Positions 12,171-26,511 are shown, numbered from the stretch's first letter. The stretch is 64,000 nt of DNA from Aselliscus stoliczkanus (GCA_033961575.1 CM066735.1:33561501-33625500), one strand, 5' to 3'. The notes: a model not told the origin generated them from the sequence alone. Program-made: numbers and translations.

Positions 12171-12750
12171 AAACTGCATCTCCCCACAAAGGAAACAATA
12201 CATGAGGCCAGATGTGCAAATTACTGGAAATTATATGGAAAATTTTATCTAGGGAACATATAATGAATACAGTTTTGAAAAAGCAAACATGCCATTGTGT
12301 TCCCTAATTTTCAATATTATTACCAATAATTGAAGAATCAAATATTTTGATTAGAAGCTAGGAGTGAAAATTCTAATATTCTTCTAATCATAAGTTATAG
12401 GCATCATAGTATGTTGCTAATAGCACTAGACACTTTGTTGGTATTCAGTAGTAAAAGAAAAAGAAATTAAAACCACTCCGTTTGACATGGTTGCATACCG
12501 GTAAGGGATCGCTGTTTTTAAGCTCTTCTTCAAAAGTGAACTTGACAGCCTCCTCAAAAAATATCTACCCACATTCCCTGCGTCATAGATTTCTGTATTG
12601 CTGGGATATAAAAAGCATCAAGAAAGTAAATGAAATGGGCAGGAAGGATAAGGATAATTGGAAACACTTAACTGTGGTTAGCCCGTTCTGCCAAATTAGA
12701 GTGTAATGCCTTACAGTTGATCCACCAAAATTACTTACTGGTAATCCAGA
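12171..12750. other. No gene recognised
   Basis: AT-rich sequence between two SINEs. No motif recognised. Confidence 0.4.
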
Positions 12751-12760
12751 CATTTCCTAT

Positions 12761-13225
12761 TTTTATATTTTTAAATATTTTTTAAAATTAGGGAATTGGG
12801 GGAGGGCAACAGTGTTGGGAAATCAGGGAAGTGGAACAGACAAGTTGCTGTACTTTTGTTCTTCAGTCTAGTTGTGGAGGACATTGCTTCACTGGCCCAT
12901 GTTGGTATTATCATTCCGCTCTTCCCAGGTGAGGCAGATGGGTCACTGGCCACTGGACGGCCATTCACAGAGGCTCTTGGCAACTCATGCCGGCTGGCAG
13001 CCACTCACAGTAGCTTTACAGCAGCCCACTGCAGCTTCACTGCAGCCCCACTGCAGCCTATGCCTTTGCTGGCTACTCACTGCAGCCCAGCTCCAGGTCG
13101 AGCTGTTGTTTACCATCTTAGCTGTAGAGGGCGCAGTGTCACTGGTCCTAATGTGGGATCCAAACCAGGCTGCTCAGAGCTGACTTCCCAAGTCAACTCA
13201 ACCAATGTGCCACTTGGCCAGCCCC
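12761..13225 (-). mobile_element. Long tRNA-derived SINE, copy 4 (diverged)
   Basis: Same head-body-tail order as the copy at 11733 but more diverged. The tail reads 'attagggaattgggggaggg' without a clean AATAAAATCTTT. Imperfect flanking repeats are catttcctat (12751-12760) and cattttctat (13226-13235). The 191-codon frame starting at 12796 lies mostly in SINE body and is not a gene. Confidence 0.85.
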
Positions 13226-13235
13226 CATTTTCTAT

Positions 13236-13884
13236 GTTAGATGGATTCACAGCCTATTTAACACTCAGGAAGAAATACTTTCATCAACTAAAAGAATTGA
13301 AGATTAGATACAATTCTAGAAAACAACTAAAAAAATTGCTGAGTTTGAGAAAAATGTATCTTTGCACATAAAATTAAGCTTAATTCTAGATCGCACACAA
13401 CTGTTGAAAATCACAAGAATCATCAGATTATTTAGAAGTCGTTTAATTGCCTTAGATCAAGTATTGAGCCATGGACAAAATCTGAGTATTTAGTGGTTAT
13501 AGTACTTTGAAATAAGATTCATCAATCAAGGTTCTTAGCCAGCTTATTCTAAAAAATAATTATGTTGTTTTCCAAATGGATCCACCTATTCTGCTGCCTG
13601 TGAAGTTGCCCTGAAAATCTTTTCAATAGAAATTGACAATTAAAATGGCGGAGAAGTTTCAAATATGTGATTAGAGTACCTCCTAATCTTTTTCATTGGC
13701 CAGATGATTTCCTGTGACTTGTCACTAGCCAGTGGAGTGATATAATTACAGACTCATTGTCTCTGCCTTGTTTTGCACTGTGGGAAAAGGAGCTGAGATG
13801 ACACCAGATTTGTATAATAGTTTTCAAATCCCATACATATTTAAACATACACGCAGATAGAACATTTTATAGTTGAAAGGGATC
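13236..13884. other. No gene recognised
   Basis: AT-rich, unassigned. Confidence 0.4.
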
Positions 13885-14010
13885 AGCAATTAACATATGA
13901 TACATCTGAGACCCAGAGAGGTAGTGATGTGCCTCCAGTCATGAAGACAGAAAGTGTGGAGCTGAGACAAAAGTGAAGATTTCCGGGTTCTAGGCCAGTG
14001 TGTTCAAACG
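13885..14010 (-). repeat. MIR relic
   Basis: Shows 'catctgagacccagagaggtagtgatgtgcc' followed by 'gaagacagaaagtgtggagc' and 'gatttccgggttctaggccag', the reverse-strand MIR order. Confidence 0.65.
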
Positions 14011-14988
14011 CACCACTGAGGCCTCAGAATTTGTTGTGATTGTGGGACGTGAATATAAAAGTATTACACTGTGATTTTCAAGACTCTGTGTACTTCCATA
14101 GGACATGTTTTCCAAATTATTTTGGAACCTTAAGTTAACACCTGCTGCTTTTAAATAAATGAAAACATTTTTTTACATGCCAAATAACAGTATGCAAGCT
14201 GTCAGCATCTCCATTAAAAAAATAGCAGAAAGTGTTTTAAAAAGTATTATTAGGGAAGCAATGAGCTGAACTAGGGCCAGGTTATGCCTCTATCTTCTCC
14301 CCTTGGATGGGACTAATTTCCATAGTTTGACCATCCTTTACATTCCCACAGATGCTACCCTCATTATCCAGAAACACCAAGAAGATGAAGCAGTGATTTA
14401 TACATTTAAAAAAAAATTAAGATTAGCATATTTAAAAATGAACCAAGAAAATCATTTGGTTAGAATTCCGTGTTTCTTCGGCAAATTGTTATAACAATGC
14501 TGGTGCCAAGGGGTTTTTAAAGTACTTAAAAGAGTGCAATGCATACCAAAATTAAATAGTAGCCCGTGGTCACTTGCAGTTAAGTGGGTAAATGCTAACG
14601 GCAAGGGTTCAAGCCTGTTTCTCCTGAAATCACAAACTCATTATTTTTGACAGAAATTGGGTTTAAGCTTGCCTTGTCAGCTAGACTGAGATAAATCTGG
14701 CACATAAATGTTGGTTAGCAAGCAATGATACTAGGTGAAACCACTAGATGACAGGGGAGAGGGGTTAGCCAACATATTGCCTTCTCAATAAAGTGCAGTT
14801 CCCAGGTACTTGCTGGGAATGATAGTTTGGCCTCTTCATCCTCAAGTCAAGCTGCACATCAGCTGCCATCTGACTAAAACTTTTTTAGTTATTTTTTAGT
14901 GGCTTGCATACCCACTAATTATGAATCCATACTTACTATTTAATATGATTCTGATCATAGTGCATGATGGCACAGTGCACAGTACTAT
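14011..14988. other. No gene recognised
   Basis: AT-rich, with a 62-codon frame at 14303-14494 that shows no recognisable domain. Confidence 0.4.
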
Positions 14989-15040
14989 TCAGTTGTCAGA
15001 AAAGTCATGATGCATTTTTGCAACAGAGGAAGTTGACTTG
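14989..15040 (+). mobile_element. Mariner end fragment
   Basis: The block 'agttgtcagaaaagtcatgatgcatttttgcaa' matches the terminal sequence of the MITE at 23451-23532 (with ttgggttg reduced to ttcagttg). Only one end is recognisable. Confidence 0.55.
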
Positions 15041-15340
15041 CAAAGTCAGTAGTTGGGAAATCTTCAAATCTCGAAGTAATCTGCTCAAATGTCAATGAAA
15101 TTTATTGTTCCCTGTTACCTTCTGATTATTTCTGTGGTGCAATATTTTTGTGGTTTTTAAATCTGCAAAAATAATTTTTTTTTTAATAAATAAGGTTTGG
15201 TAGGACATTTTATGCTCAGTGCTGTCACCTTGGTGTTGTCACTTGGTTTAGTACAATGAAAATACACCCAGGTCTTAAAATTGGTCCCTGTCTTAGCTCT
15301 GCTGAATAACAGTTCTTCCTGGTTACATTTGTGATGTGTT

Positions 15341-15561
15341 GAGGCTGACATACTTTTTCTATAAAGGGCTATAGGCTCAATTTTTAGGCTTGCAGGCCAT
15401 TTGGTCTCTGTCACAACTATTCAATTCTGCTGCCATAGCACAGAAGTATCCACAGACAGTAGGTAAATGAATGGACATGGCTGTAATCCAATACAACTTT
15501 ATTTACAAAATCAAATGGTGTGCTGGATTTGGCCTGCAGGCTGTAGTTAGCCAAATTCTAC
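15341..15561 (+). mobile_element. hAT (Charlie-like) non-autonomous relic
   Basis: Shows the series 'catactttttctataaaggg', 'ggcttgcaggccatttggtctctgtc', 'caacttttatttacaaaa'-type and 'ggatttggcctgcaggctgtag', the familiar layout of a MER-class hAT element. Terminal repeats are eroded and the subfamily is not assigned. Confidence 0.65.
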
Positions 15562-16569
15562 ATTTATAGTAAATTATCTGGAGAGAGAAAAACTCTAAAA
15601 AATCCCTAAGCTTTAAAATTCTCTTTGCTAAACTCCTGGGAGGAGGATTCCATAGAATGAGTTTGGCAAAAACAGCTATTTATAAATTTATTTCAACTCA
15701 TGCAATATGTAAATATATATAAAGGTTAGTGGGAAGCAAAAGAAAAAAAATCGATTATTATTCTCTTCGCTTAACAAATTATAAGGACTTCTAAGGCTAA
15801 CTCTTGCAGAATTACAAAATATAAGTAAATGTAACTGATCTGTCAAAGCCAAAAGCTGGAAGTGATCAGTTTAGATCACTACAGTCTGGAAGTCTACTAA
15901 ACCAAATGAGTTATCCATCCCACTAATTTAAGAATTCTCCAGTGTTGTGCGAATTTCTCTAGCTATTGATACTCTTATTTGCATCATGGCCAACAGAAAG
16001 ATAACTTGCCATTAGAATTGATCCCTTAGATTTTTTTGGGGCAAAAAAACCCAAAACAACTAATGATAATTCCTACTTTTGAGACATACTGTTTGCCACC
16101 TGAATTTACTGTTAAGAATTTATAATACACCTGGTAAATAAATAAGCATTGGCCAACAAAGTTGCTTGAGGAAAACAGAGCAGTCTTCAAAACCAAAAAG
16201 AAACTAAAATCCAATATAGGAAAAGTTTGACATATTCTGCATGCTTTTTAAATGAATATTTCATTTGATTTTTTTTTTAGTCTCTGTTTAGGGAACAGAA
16301 GCCATGAGATATACTATATTTGTGTTTTTATAACTTAAATGACAAGTAGGCTCATCAGGGCTAAGGGGGTGTTAGGATTAAGGATGGAGTTGTTAGTTAT
16401 GATGAAAAGAATAGAACAATATGTTTGACAGCTTAAATAAGCTTATTATAGGTTCAGGGATGAGGGGGAAATTAATAAAAATGTTTGTTAATAAATGAAG
16501 ATGATAAGCAGGCATCTAAAACTTGATTTAATCATTGACTGATTCCAGAAATAGCAAAGTGCGATGGCC
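15562..16569. other. No gene recognised
   Basis: AT-rich, unassigned. Confidence 0.4.
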
Positions 16570-16744
16570 AGTGTACAGGATGGCCTCAATGTTTCTTCCT
16601 TCTGGTAGTCATTCCCTTAGTTCCCTACCACAGTGAATGAGCACTGACCTGTGTGGCCAATGGAATGTGTCAGAAATGATGATATATGACTTTGGAGGCT
16701 AGATCATAATAGGCGTTTCTACCATTTGATTTGCTCTCTCTTAG
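16570..16744 (+). mobile_element. MLT1-like MaLR LTR fragment
   Basis: The segment 'cactgacctgtgtggccaatggaatgtgtcagaaatgatg' and 'tgactttggaggctagatcataa' resembles the first part of MLT1 LTRs. It is truncated by the following L1. Confidence 0.5.
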
Positions 16745-17235
16745 ATTGCTCATTTATTTTTATGGTATATATTTAAGGCATATAACATGATGATTTGATA
16801 TACATAGTGAAATGGATACTACAGCCAACAGGCAAGCTAATTAACATATCACCTCCTCACATAGTTAACTTTTTTTTTTTTTTGGTGATGAGAACACCTG
16901 AAATGTACTCACTTAGTGTATTTCCAGTATTCAGTAGAGTATTATTAACTATAGTCATCATGCTGTTTATTAGATCTCGAAGTTTATTTATCCTACATAA
17001 CTGCAACTTTGTACTCTTTGACCAACATCTCACAATCACATCCCCTCCCCACCATTTAACTCTCTGCTTCTGAGTTTTATATGTTTTTTAAAAATTAGAT
17101 TCCACATATAAATGAGATCATTCAATATTTATCTTTCTCTGGTTGGCTTATTTTACTTAGCCTCGTGTCCTCCAGGTTTATACATGTTGTCTCACATGGC
17201 AGAATTTCCTTCTTTCTCATGAATAATAGTCCATA
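16745..17235 (-). mobile_element. L1 3'-region fragment
   Basis: The reverse L1 3' UTR pattern is clear: 'ggtatatatttaaggcatataacatgatg', 'cacatagttaac', then 'attccacatataaatgagatcat' and 'ggctt attttacttag'. The L1 is interrupted by the mariner at 17236. Confidence 0.85.
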
Positions 17236-17811
17236 CTAGGTGAGAGAATTAAGTTTGCAAACTTGTTGCAATGATGTTGCTAGCCCTTTTTGATATCAGA
17301 GGGATTATTCATTATGAATTTGTACCAACTGGACAAACATTAACCAAGTTCACTATTTTGAAGTACTGAAAAGGCTGGGTGAAAAAGTTAGACAACTTGA
17401 ACTTTTTGTCAACAATTCATGGCTCTTGCATCACGACAATGGACCAGCTCACACGGCACTGTCTGGGAGGGAGGCTTTAGCCAGTAAACAAATAACTGTA
17501 TTAGAACACCCTTCCTACTCACCTGATCCGGCCCCCAATGACTTCTTTCTTTACCTGAAGATAAAGGAAATATTGAAAGGAAGACACTTTGATGACATTC
17601 AGGACATCAAGGGTAATAACGGTGACAGCTCTGGTGGCCGTTCTAGAAAAAGAGTTTCAAAATTGCTTTGAAGGGTGGACTAAGCACTGGCATCAGTGGG
17701 TAGCTTCCCAAGGGGAGTACTTCAAAGGTGACCATAGTGATATTCAGCAATGATGTATGTAGCACTTTTTCTATAATAGGATGAGTCCGCATACTTAATT
17801 GTCCGACCTTG
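17236..17811 (+). mobile_element. Internally deleted mariner transposon, copy 2
   Basis: 576 bp between TA dinucleotides (17234-17235 and 17812-17813). The left end CTAGGTGAGAGAATTAAG pairs with the right end, whose reverse complement is CAAGGTCGGACAATTAAG. A frame at 17426-17671 encodes the transposase C-terminal catalytic part: MHHDN at its start and SYSPDPAPNDFF later, with 34 residues between the two aspartates (D34D, mariner signature). The N-terminal DNA-binding half and the first catalytic Asp are missing, so the product cannot be an active transposase. It is inserted in an L1. Confidence 0.9.
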
Positions 17812-17813
17812 TA

Positions 17814-17880
17814 TATCTATTTCTATCTGTATATATCTATCTACATCATCTATATAATACATAGATATTAGTCTTATTTC
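17814..17880. repeat. Degenerate (TATC)/(TA) repeat
   Basis: Imperfect TATCTA repeats directly after the mariner, probably from the interrupted L1 or later slippage. Confidence 0.5.
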
Positions 17881-17940
17881 TTTCTATGTTTTATTTTAGC
17901 TAGTTTCTGCTACAATGTTTTCATAATCATTAATTTTTTT

Positions 17941-18220
17941 TTTGTTAAAGATTTTATTGGGGAATTGGGGGAGGGGAACAGTATTGGGGAATTGGGGAAG
18001 GGGAATAGATAAGTTGCTGTCCTTTTGTTCTTCAGTCTAGTTGTGGAGAACCTTGCTTCACTGGCCCATGTTGGTATCATCACTGCGCTCTTCCTGGATG
18101 AGGCAGATCAGTCGCTGGCCTCTGGATGGTCTCTCACCATGGCTATTGGCAGCTCACGCTGGGAACTGGTCCACTGGTGTCCCAAGCCAGCTTTTAACCA
18201 ATGCGCCATTCAACCAGCCC
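17941..18220 (-). mobile_element. Long tRNA-derived SINE, copy 5, internally deleted
   Basis: Retains the AATAAAATCTT tail (plus strand 'aaagattttattggggaattg') and the tRNA-side end, but about 130-150 bp of body is missing between 'ggcagctcacgctgg' and 'ccactggtgtcccaagcc'. Flanking repeats are tcattaatttttt (17928-17940) and tcattaatctttt (18221-18233). Confidence 0.88.
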
Positions 18221-18235
18221 TCATTAATCTTTTAA

Positions 18236-19165
18236 GCAGTATTTCATTTACTGTTGTTCTCATCCAGTGTATTTTTCTTTCTATACATTTTTAAAAAATT
18301 TCTTGAAGTTTGATCTGGGTCTTTTAACAGTCTTCCATGTCTCCTAGTATGCTCACACTTTTCTCCACCTTCTTGAACATGTGGAGTATACTTATAATAG
18401 CTGTTTCAGCATCCTTTTCTACTAATTGTGTCATCTGATAATTTTTGTGTGTCTTTCTATAGTTTACTCATTGCATATTGTTTTTTCCCGCTTCTTTGAA
18501 TATTTGGTATTTTCTAATTGGATGCTAAACTAGATGTCGCAAACTTTACTCTGTTGGGTGCTAGATTTTTTATTTTGTATTTCTTGAAGTATTTTTTGAA
18601 TTTGTTTTGGGGTAAAATTAAATATCAGTTTGATTCTTTCCAGCTTGCTTATAAGCTTTGTTCGATGGTCCAGAACAGCCTTTAATCTTGGGTTAATTTG
18701 ATATCACTAGTGTGGCTTAATATCTTTCTGAAGACTCTACTTGATGCATCATGTGTTTGAACGTCTATCCACTTTGGATAGTGAGAACACAAACTATTCC
18801 TGGTCTTTTTTAAGTTCTTGGGATTTCTGCTCCTTTCTAGTGGTTCTTTCCCCAGATTTAGGGTTTTCTCATGGAAAGCACTGATTAGTAATCAGTTGGA
18901 GACTCAAGGAGGACCCTATACACATCTCCATAGCTCTCTCTGTTCCACCCTCTCCTCTTCAGTTCTTGCCACCTTGGCCTTCCTGAACTCTGAACTGTGT
19001 CCTGAACTCAAGGAAACCACTGGGCTCTTTGGGTTCCCCGTCCCTGCACTGCAGCCTGAAAACCCTCTCCAGGCAGTAAGCTTTTTTTCCCAACACTGCC
19101 TGTTGTCCAATGTTGGAAAAGTTTTGTTGCAGATATTTCATCTAGTCTTTTAGTTATTTTATGTG
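18236..19165 (-). mobile_element. L1M-type 3' UTR fragment
   Basis: Features such as 'ttataatagctgtttcagcatccttttctactaattgtgtcatctg', 'ggtattttctaattggatgc' and the pyrimidine-rich block with 'ccttcctgaactctgaactgtg' match the order of older L1M 3' UTRs in reverse. The 111-codon frame at 18818 lies inside this repeat. Confidence 0.7.
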
Positions 19166-19503
19166 GGAGGAGGCAAACCTAGTTCCTGTTATTTCTTAGT
19201 ATATCAAAGTGGAAATTTGGAGGCAGAGGCTTTGCTAGGATGTGGGAGGAGATTTTCTTGTGATATGATTCATATTTAGGACATGAGGTAAGATTGTACT
19301 ACAATGCAATTTCCTTTAGAAGAAAAATCAATTTTAATATGCTTTTCAAATATATTGACTCTTGAGTTTCATATCTTATGTGAATTGTTAGGAAGATTAT
19401 AATTGGTAATCATTTGCCTCATTAAATAACTGTAATTTTTTTTAGCATTTTATTATAGTATTTCTTATTAATTGAATAATTGGAGACAATGTTATTATTT
19501 TTT
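19166..19503. other. No gene recognised
   Basis: AT-rich flank of the RPL5 retrocopy. Confidence 0.4.
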
Positions 19504-19519
19504 TCTGTTTCATATTTTT

Positions 19520-21629
<2,110 letters not shown>

Positions 21630-21830
21630 ATGTAGTTTGCTTATTTTCCTGAATAAATAATGACCCATTATTCTAAGTGCCTTACATATATTAACCTATC
21701 TAATCCTCACCACACCCTTATGCATTAGCCACATTTGTGTATCCATCTCACAACGTGCCTGAGATTCCATAGCCAGGAAATAGAGGAGCCGGGATCAGAG
21801 CCATGTTAGGCTTGCTATGAAATATGCCAC
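21630..21830 (-). repeat. MIR relic
   Basis: Contains 'attctaagtgccttacatatattaacctatctaatcctcacca', then 'cctgagattccatagccagg' and 'gccgggatcagagcca', the reverse-strand order of MIR. Confidence 0.7.
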
Positions 21831-22852
21831 TCTAAAGAGGAAGTGAACTCTACCAAGGTTTAAGTTGATTATATTTTGACCCCACTTTAACCACTTATAG
21901 ATAAAATTTTTTATGTACCTTTATTTTTTGATTGACCTTTAAAAAAATTACACTTCTCAAAATGCTTCAGATTGTGGATGGAGCTACGAAAGCTAAACAT
22001 CTGAATGAAAGTTGAAGATTCAGTAAAACAATTGGATATTTCTAAGTATCTTATGCTGATTACAGAAGTGATTACATTATTCTTCTTTCAGTTTTAGACC
22101 TTTAATACATTATCTTATATATAAAAATATATACACACTTACATTTTCTGATGATGCAGAATATTTGAACATTATTTATTATACTTGAGGAGTATAAAAA
22201 TAATATTTTTATGCATGGGTGTATTGTATTGGTATCCTTTTACTCTTTACAGTGAACATACATCTGCTTAAATTTCAGTGTGCTGAACCCTGGAATGGAA
22301 TAATGAAGCAAAAAATTGTTTTGTTTTTTTAAAAAAATACATTACTAGTCCTATTTCAACTGCTCCCCTTGTTTAAAACAATTGATCCATCTAATTCATT
22401 TTAATGTCTAATATGAGAAATAAAAGGGTGGAGCAGGAAGGGATGTGTGAGCATTTAGCACTTTATTGAGATATGAGTAGAACTAGTGCCCTGGTGTCAG
22501 GGTCAGCTGTGAAAGATGATTTACAGTACCATTCTGTACACTTATCTGGGAACTATACTCTTAGCTCCCAGAATATTGTCTGTAAGTGTCATATGATATC
22601 TTCAGTCTAGGTACTTCTCTAAATCAAATAGCTAGTTTTTCCCTTATATTAACACACTGGCATGCAGATAGCATTTCAAGTCATGGAAACAATGGGAGAT
22701 GGTTTTGGTGAGGGAGAGGTGAACTATTCAGGTTTGAATGAATAGGGTGTACCAGTCTATAGCCTGGACACATTCAGTGCCTGAGATGCTGGGATGGTCA
22801 GAAGAAGGGATGACAATGAAGGAAAAAAACGAGAATCATTGATATGCTTGTT
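21831..22852. other. No gene recognised
   Basis: AT-rich, unassigned. Confidence 0.4.
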
Positions 22853-23089
22853 TCAATATTTTATACCTAAGCTCTGCTCTTTGCTGGATTCCAGGGGGTT
22901 TGTGCTAAAATCCACATCTTTAATATCCTTTAGATAATTTCCACACATTCTAAACGCAAACAATGTTTCTCTTGCCCCTGATTTTTCCTGATCGTCATTT
23001 ACTTTTTTGCTACCCTCTTTAATTCTTTGTTGATTTAGACTTAGATTAATTTTTTTCAACTTCCCAGTAGGAACCTGAGGAACCTTCAT
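22853..23089 (-). other. Unidentified 78-codon ORF, candidate exon
   Basis: Reads from an ATG at 23087-23089 for 78 codons. The composition is hydrophilic and protein-like (Lys 13, Ser 8, Glu 6), unlike the Leu/Phe/Ile-rich random frames elsewhere in the window, and it does not overlap any repeat I recognise. On the minus strand an AG (ttcaag) directly precedes the ATG, and a possible splice donor TTAG|GTATAA lies at the end. I do not recognise the protein. It could equally be a chance frame. Confidence 0.2.
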
Positions 23090-23450
23090 CTTGAATTATC
23101 ATTTATACTAAAATTTCTTTTCAAGTTAGTTTATTAAATGGCTATCACGTGTTAATCATTAAGTTATTTTATACCTTGAAAAATTCGAGTATCGTATAAA
23201 CAAACTATACTGAAGCAGCTGAGAAATGACTTCTACAGAGTACTTTGCAATTGACAATATCCAAGACTAGAATAATCTTTGTGTCAGAGTACAGACTGAG
23301 GAAGTTGCTTTGTCCTGTCCTGTGCAGGGAACAGGGCCACATTGTGGGACTTTCAGAAGGGTCAGCCTTCCTGCTGACCTCAATTGTGCCAATTCTTTAT
23401 ATAGGCTTAATTGTAACTTTATCCATACTTTTAAAATTATATTTATGATA

Positions 23451-23532
23451 TTGGGTTGTTGGAAAAGTCATGACTCATTTTTGCAAAGAAAAACATAGAA
23501 AAAAATATGTCATGACTTTTCTGACAACCCAA
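23451..23532. mobile_element. 82-bp mariner-type MITE hairpin
   Basis: Perfect-looking terminal inverted repeats (TTGGGTTGTTGGAAAAGTCA against the reverse complement of the right end, TTGGGTTGTCAGAAAAGTCA) and TA flanks at 23449-23450 and 23533-23534. The arms extend to about 30 bp around a small loop, so the element would fold as a hairpin, like the human MADE1 MITE of the Hsmar1 mariner. Confidence 0.9.
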
Positions 23533-23534
23533 TA

Positions 23535-26277
23535 CATTATATAGTAAATATATATTTATAGATTTATATTATATTTATATATTTAGTCATAGTACTGCAT
23601 GCATGTATTCTAGTCCTTTTTTCTGTGATGCTTTCATTCTTAAGCAGTTTGACATATTCTGGGTAAGGGATATGTTACTGTGTGATTATAATCTTTTATG
23701 ATTATAAGAAAATGAGTAAGTGATTTCTTATGATGAACACTTGTCTTTCTTCAATTCATGAGGACTTTGGTGCTTGTATTATACATAATAAATGTAGTCT
23801 AACCAATATCAAGCATAACATATCCTTATCCATATGTGTAATGAATAGATGTATACCACGTGTGACAAACATGGAGATGTGCCACAGGTCCCCTTTTAGG
23901 AAAGGTGGGTGACTCACTGACAGTCTCCTGTTGTTCACCTCTTCAGGTCCACCTCAGTTTTTGGCCAGTGCCCTACTATTAATATTTTTGAGGGGAGGTA
24001 GTCAGTGACTGAGCAAGACAGTGGAATGGGAGCTCAGCCGTTTCCACTCAAGTATGATTCCTTTAACAGACGACCTTTGCTCCTGCCCTCCCCCATGGGC
24101 AAATGGAGCCTGATCTGCATCGCTGTTCCCTGGCACCTGCCCCTCCACTCTACTTCTCTTTAGCTTTCACAGATGTTACTTTGCAATGAACTTTCTGTAC
24201 TCCTAACTCGGCATCAAAGTCTGCTTCCTTAGTCTGAACCCAGCTGCCATTGTAGAGTTGTAAGGTTCACCTTAAGCTCTTGTTTTTTTCATTCTCTTCT
24301 CCAATTTCTCATGAGAAATGTAGGAATTGAAGAGAAAATGTAGCATAATTCCACCTTCTTTGGAAAACTGCTATTATTACTCATCTGCCCTGGGCTTTCT
24401 GTTTGTATAAAGGTAGTGAAACCAGTTTCTATAAATACACCTATTCTTTCCTGGGCTAAATGTCAGTGCTGCAAAATAAGGGTGGGAATTTGCAGACCAT
24501 TAAACTCAAATTTAAGCACTGTCTTGTCCTTTTCATTAACAAAGAAAAATCCAGGCTACATTTCCATCTTGGTAAAATAGACTGCTGCCTTCTAATTGGT
24601 CATTTTAATAAAAGAAAGTGACTTGTAATCATATAACCTTCAGCTATTAAAAAAATGTTGCTTCAATAACCGTTATACATGTTTGCTCTAATGAACTTGC
24701 CTAGATCTCTATGTGCTAGGAGATTCATTTGGGTCATTTAAAGTTAATTCTGTGAACCTTTACACATGCAGAATGATGTCAATACCCTACCCTATGGCTT
24801 TTAAACTTCAAACTAGGGCTGAAATGGTTTTTATTAGGTCAATTGGCTCAAAAATGAAGTTTTTAAATTACCAAGTACATGCAGTATAGCAGGAAAAACA
24901 AGATAAAATGCTGCTTCTGTAGAATAAGACAAAGCTATTTATAGCTTTAGTTGGCTAACTGTTGAGAAATTAAAGAATATAACAGCAAAAGACCCAGGAA
25001 ATACTTCTATTCCTAGGGTATTTTTAGCCTCTAGTTTTCTAAAACTGTTATGGAATTTCCACCGTAACAATTTCAAAAAGTTGGAACTGAAGTCAACATA
25101 TGTTGATTTATATCACAGCCTCAATACTCATTTGTTGTCAGAAATCCATCATTTAATTTTCCTTAGATTTTTTTTTTTTGCTCCATAAAAATCTTTTTCT
25201 GAAGGTTTTTGTTATTACCAATTGAGAAGATGTGCATGAAAACACTTTGTAAGCTTAACAAGGTTTATATTGATATCAAATATATTTTTCTATGTTATTA
25301 AATCTAGAACATAGAACTGACTTATTTTAAGAGCAGTTATTGGATATTTAGCAAGGAAAATGAGACAAACATATTACTATTACTTTCAAGGCTTCATCAT
25401 TATTTCAACCACAATCAGCTTGGACAGCTTGGAAGGGAGTAAAGTGACTGTGATTTACATCTATTAATTTCAGTATATTTGAGCTTTGTCTGTTATGGTG
25501 TATGCAATAGGACACTAGTCTTTGTACTATATTTATTTCCTAAGTGAATTTGAAATACACACACGTGTATATATATATATATATATTTGCATGTATTTGT
25601 TAAGAACTTTTTGGTTTTTATATAATGTACTCTCCACATATTCACATATATACAAACTCTAAACTTTGCCTTTTCTCTTCCTTTTTCTTCTTATTTTTGG
25701 TTAAGAAATACTATTTGTATTGAGTCATGTGTGGCCATATATGAAAAATTATATGGGGAAAAGACCCTTCCATGGCATAACTTGAACCAACATTGTTCTC
25801 TTTCATCAAAGCTGCCTTTCCCCATAACTATACTTCTGGAGCTCATTCATTTGTCTTACTATAGTTTTCTTCTGCAGGGAAAGTCTGATTTTATTAAGAA
25901 AGGGAGTGACAGGATGTTTTCTGAGATATATCTTTGCTGATAGGAATAAAACATACAATGTATGGGGCCTTATGTAAAAAAGTCATCAGAAATGCTGCAT
26001 AGGTCACTACATCAAAACACATTTCTGTTCAAAACAACATACAATTTTTGAATACCAACTATGTGCAAAAAGTTTTAAATTGGTAATATTCCATGGTAGC
26101 TACCCAACAAAAGGAAACAGGATAGTCATTATCTCCTCATTAATACATTTAATTTTCTCTGGGTTTTAAAAAACAAATCAATGTGCTCCATTAAAATTTC
26201 AAACATTACACAAGATTTGCATAAAATGGGAAATAAACATCTCCTTTCTCTCTCCAAAATTTCCATTAACGCTTCTC
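23535..26277. other. No gene recognised
   Basis: About 2.7 kb with no named repeat except a short (TA)n at 25569-25585. Possibly unique intronic or intergenic DNA. No coding frame over 70 codons. Confidence 0.4.
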
Positions 26278-26293
26278 AAAAGTAATTACTCTT

Positions 26294-26436
26294 TAATAGA
26301 TATATATGATATGGGGGGGAGTGGGGTGGTGTATTAGGGGTGGGGGGTTGTCACTTTGAGGGGTAAAATGTATAACTATTGCACTGTGTTGTACACCTGA
26401 AACTAATTAAAAATAAAATTAAATTAAATTAAAAAA
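26294..26436 (+). mobile_element. 5'-truncated L1 3' end
   Basis: A 143-bp insertion ending 'tgtacacctgaaactaat' and an (AAATT)n/A-rich tail, typical of the L1 3' terminus. Target duplication aaagtaattactctt at 26279-26293 and 26437-26451. Confidence 0.88.
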
Positions 26437-26478
26437 AAAGTAATTACTCTTAACAGTGTGTTGTGAATCCTTTCAGAG

Positions 26479-26479
26479 A

Positions 26480-26511
<32 letters not shown>
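26479..26511. repeat. (GT)n microsatellite
   Basis: Dinucleotide GT run with one T interruption. Confidence 0.95.

Noticed and set aside
12796..13371. 191-codon plus-strand ORF, one of the longest in the window
   Set aside because: It lies mostly within an antisense long SINE, and the same translated phrases recur at 11796, 18025, 27190, 29020, 47122 and 54217, all in SINE bodies.
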